From Pseudomonadota bacterium (GTDB lineage Bacteria; Pseudomonadota; Alphaproteobacteria; Rhizobiales; Hyphomicrobiaceae): a stretch of 10,052 nucleotides of DNA. This document shows, one piece after another, positions 6,732-10,052 of the stretch. The translations under genes were made by a program, and so were the position numbers. The stretch's first letter is position 1, and every line of letters begins with the position of its first letter. The DNA is taken from contig JAEZHL010000266.1 in the NCBI GenBank assembly GCA_023416575.1, forward strand, positions 1 to 10,052. Direction: 5' to 3'. The notes beneath the pieces are model-generated. The model ran no database searches, was not told the DNA's origin, and worked only from the letters and a program-made list of their open reading frames with translations.

Positions 6732-7085
6732 CCTGGAATTCGGATCCTTCTCCGCAACAAGGTTGACGAGCCTGTTTGGTTACCTGTCATTCGCGCACGC
6801 GTATCGTCGGCTTCCATCGCAGCTGATTGCGCCGCTTATCAGCCAACCAGTGACTTCGAGGTTGAATCGGGGTGCCACGCGGCCGTTGCCAGACAGCGAG
6901 GTCGCACAACTATAAGCGGACAGTTTTGCTCTTGAGAAGGCAAATCAACAGTATCGACCCCATTGCCGTTACCGGGATAACGGGGGCCTCCTGGGCATTC
7001 GTGCCCTATTGAAACACTTGATCCGGAGCCCATTCTGTTCGACAAGCACCCGAGCGTTCTCAGATGTGCAGGAGAAGGCACGCGC
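6732..7085. promoter_or_regulatory. 354-base divergent intergenic region between ybaL and sucD
   Basis: The region separates the divergently transcribed ybaL and sucD, so it must hold promoters for both. Open frames here are short and unlike proteins. On the plus strand, TTGCCA (6886-6891) and CTATAA (6910-6915) with an 18-base spacer form a weak housekeeping-type promoter candidate about 160 bases before sucD. No convincing promoter for ybaL was found by eye. It also holds a small hairpin at 6966-6983 and, at its end, the sucD Shine-Dalgarno AGGAGAAGG (7070-7078). Confidence 0.45.
6966..6983. promoter_or_regulatory. inverted repeat / hairpin upstream of sucD
   Basis: CCGTTA (6966-6971) and TAACGG (6978-6983) are perfect complements around a six-base loop. 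It lies about 100 bases before the sucD start and downstream of the promoter candidate, so it could be a leader hairpin or an operator dyad. No known regulator site is recognised. Confidence 0.3.
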
Positions 7086-7985
7086 ATGGCCATCCTCGTC
7101 GATAGCAATACCAGGGTCATTTGCCAGGGCATCACCGGCAGCCAGGGCACCTTCCATACCAAGCAGGCCAAGGCCTACGGAACGCAGATCGTCGGCGGCG
7201 TGACCCCCGGCAAGGGTGGCACCAGCCATCCAGATGCGGAGCTGGCCAACGTACCGCTGTTCAACACAGTTGCAGAGGCCAAGGCGAAGACCGGCGCGAC
7301 TGCGACGTCGATTTACGTCCCGCCGCCATTCGCGGCCGACGCCATCCTGGAGGCCATCGACGCCGAGATCCCGCTCATCGTGTGTATCACCGAAGGCATT
7401 CCAGTGATGGACATGGTCAGGGTCAAGCGTGCCCTCGACGGCTCGAAGTCCCGGCTCATCGGACCCAATTGCCCTGGCGTGCTGACGCCCGACGCGTGCA
7501 AGATCGGCATCATGCCCGGCAATATCTTCAAGCGCGGCAACGTCGGCATCGTCTCGCGCTCGGGCACCCTGCCCTATGAGGCGGTCAAGCAGACCTCCGA
7601 CGCCGGGCTCGGCCAGTCGACGGCCGTCGGCATCGGCGGCGATCCCGTGAAGGGCACCGAGTTCATCGACGTGCTCGAAATGTTCCTTGCCGATCCCGAC
7701 ACGCACTCGATCATCATGATCGGTGAGATCGGCGGCTCCGCGGAAGAGGATGCGGCCGAGTTCATCAAGAGCGAAGCCGCGAAGGGTCGCAAGAAGCCGA
7801 TGGCCGGCTTCATCGCGGGCGTCACGGCGCCACCGGGGCGGCGCATGGGGCACGCAGGCGCCATCATCTCTGGCGGCAAGGGCAAGGCTGAAGACAAACT
7901 CGAGGCCATGCGCGGGGCGGGAATCGCCATCGCCGACAGCCCGGCCGCACTCGGCACCACCCTCGCCAAGGTTCTCAACGGCTGA
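7086..7985 (+). CDS. sucD: succinyl-CoA synthetase (ADP-forming) alpha subunit
   Basis: This 299-residue protein is the alpha subunit of succinyl-CoA ligase, which with the beta subunit SucC converts succinyl-CoA, ADP (or GDP) and phosphate to succinate, nucleoside triphosphate and CoA in the TCA cycle. The N-terminal CoA-binding fold shows GITGSQGTFHT and YGTQIVGGVTPGKGG, followed by YVPPPFAADAI and RLIGPNCPGV. The C-terminal ligase part has SRSGTL, VGIGGDPVKGTEF, MIGEIGGSAEEDAA and GRRMGHAGAIISGGKG, with phosphorylated H256. Length is normal (E. coli 289). Residue 163 is Pro (SRSGTLPYE) where SucD usually has Thr. The malate thiokinase subunit MtkB is a relative with Gly there; the GSAEEDAAEFIK region and other blocks favour SucD. 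The Shine-Dalgarno AGGAGAAGG at 7070-7078 supports the start. Unusually, sucC is not directly upstream; the gene is divergent from ybaL. sucA follows after 152 bases. Confidence 0.94.
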   Translation: MAILVDSNTRVICQGITGSQGTFHTKQAKAYGTQIVGGVTPGKGGTSHPDAELANVPLFNTVAEAKAKTGATATSIYVPPPFAADAILEAIDAEIPLIVCITEGIPVMDMVRVKRALDGSKSRLIGPNCPGVLTPDACKIGIMPGNIFKRGNVGIVSRSGTLPYEAVKQTSDAGLGQSTAVGIGGDPVKGTEFIDVLEMFLADPDTHSIIMIGEIGGSAEEDAAEFIKSEAAKGRKKPMAGFIAGVTAPPGRRMGHAGAIISGGKGKAEDKLEAMRGAGIAIADSPAALGTTLAKVLNG

Positions 7986-8004
7986 GTAACCACACGTGGG
8001 AAAA

Positions 8005-8022
8005 CCCGATCACGGCATCGGG
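8005..8022 (+). terminator. hairpin just after sucD
   Basis: CCCGAT (8005-8010) and ATCGGG (8017-8022) form a perfect six-base stem with a six-base loop, 20 bases after the sucD stop. No T-run follows, so it may stabilise the transcript end or pause polymerase rather than terminate. Confidence 0.35.
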
Positions 8023-8071
8023 ATCACTTACACACAGCTTTACCTGTACTAAATCAACCGATGTGCTAGTA

Positions 8072-8090
8072 GGCGCCCATAGCGGGCGCT
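8072..8090 (+). terminator. GC-rich hairpin between sucD and sucA, possible attenuator
   Basis: GCGCCC (8073-8078) pairs with GGGCGC (8084-8089) around the loop ATAGC, and a G-T pair extends it to seven. It is followed by TTCACTGCGTT, only weakly T-rich. Its position 48 bases before the sucA start suggests partial termination or transcript processing between the two genes. Confidence 0.4.
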
Positions 8091-8137
8091 TCACTGCGTT
8101 CGCGGGTGGGAATCTCTGAATCCGGACCCTTAGTGCC

Positions 8138-10052
<1,915 letters not shown>

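Noticed and set aside
6736..6747. Adjacent EcoRI and BamHI sites (GAATTCGGATCC) resembling a cloning linker
   Set aside because: The bases lie just upstream of the ybaL start in otherwise natural-looking sequence with no vector or adapter around them, so chance is the simplest reading.
6732..7085. Short plus- and minus-strand open frames in the ybaL-sucD gap
   Set aside because: They run into the flanking genes in other frames, have no ribosome sites or protein-like composition, and the region is expected to be regulatory.
7086..7985. Malate thiokinase alpha subunit (mtkB) instead of sucD
   Set aside because: Considered because sucC is missing, but the sequence blocks follow SucD more closely and sucA is the next gene, as in TCA clusters.

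Overview
The window reads as chromosomal DNA of an alphaproteobacterium, probably Hyphomicrobiales. The basis is its high GC, strong G/C preference at third codon positions, the adjacent sucD-sucA order, and proteins that resemble alphaproteobacterial versions as I remember them. No database search was possible. There are no signs of mobile elements, CRISPR, tRNA or rRNA. I see no clearly undescribed multi-gene system; what stands out is in the small gene, the intergenic signals and the missing sucC.

Layout. (1) Positions 1-2791 hold the end of a YeaH-type (DUF444) von Willebrand A protein, coupled by an ATGA overlap to a complete SpoVR/YcgB-family gene. This pair normally follows the serine kinase gene prkA (yeaG), which would lie just before the window. 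In enterobacteria this trio belongs to stationary-phase and starvation responses. (2) Positions 2792-3412 carry a palindrome at the spoVR stop, a C9 tract, a hairpin, a possible EcfG (general stress sigma factor) promoter and a 94-residue hydrophilic protein of unknown function. (3) Positions 3413-4915 encode a complete NAD(P)-dependent aldehyde dehydrogenase. (4) Convergent to it, 4929-6731 on the minus strand encodes a YbaL/KefB-type cation:proton antiporter with a C-terminal nucleotide-binding (RCK/TrkA-N) domain and an odd Asp-Pro-Ser tail. (5) A 354-base divergent region separates it from sucD (7086-7985), which is followed after 152 bases by sucA (8138 to beyond the window end).

Function. 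The left half looks stress-related: the YeaH/SpoVR pair, a small hydrophilic protein behind a stress-type promoter, an aldehyde-detoxifying enzyme and a redox- or nucleotide-sensing antiporter. Grouping them is inference from adjacency; only yeaH-spoVR is clearly an operon. The right half is the TCA segment 2-oxoglutarate to succinyl-CoA to succinate: SucA is the E1 of 2-oxoglutarate dehydrogenase and SucD the alpha subunit of succinyl-CoA synthetase. The beta subunit gene sucC, usually directly upstream of sucD, is not there.
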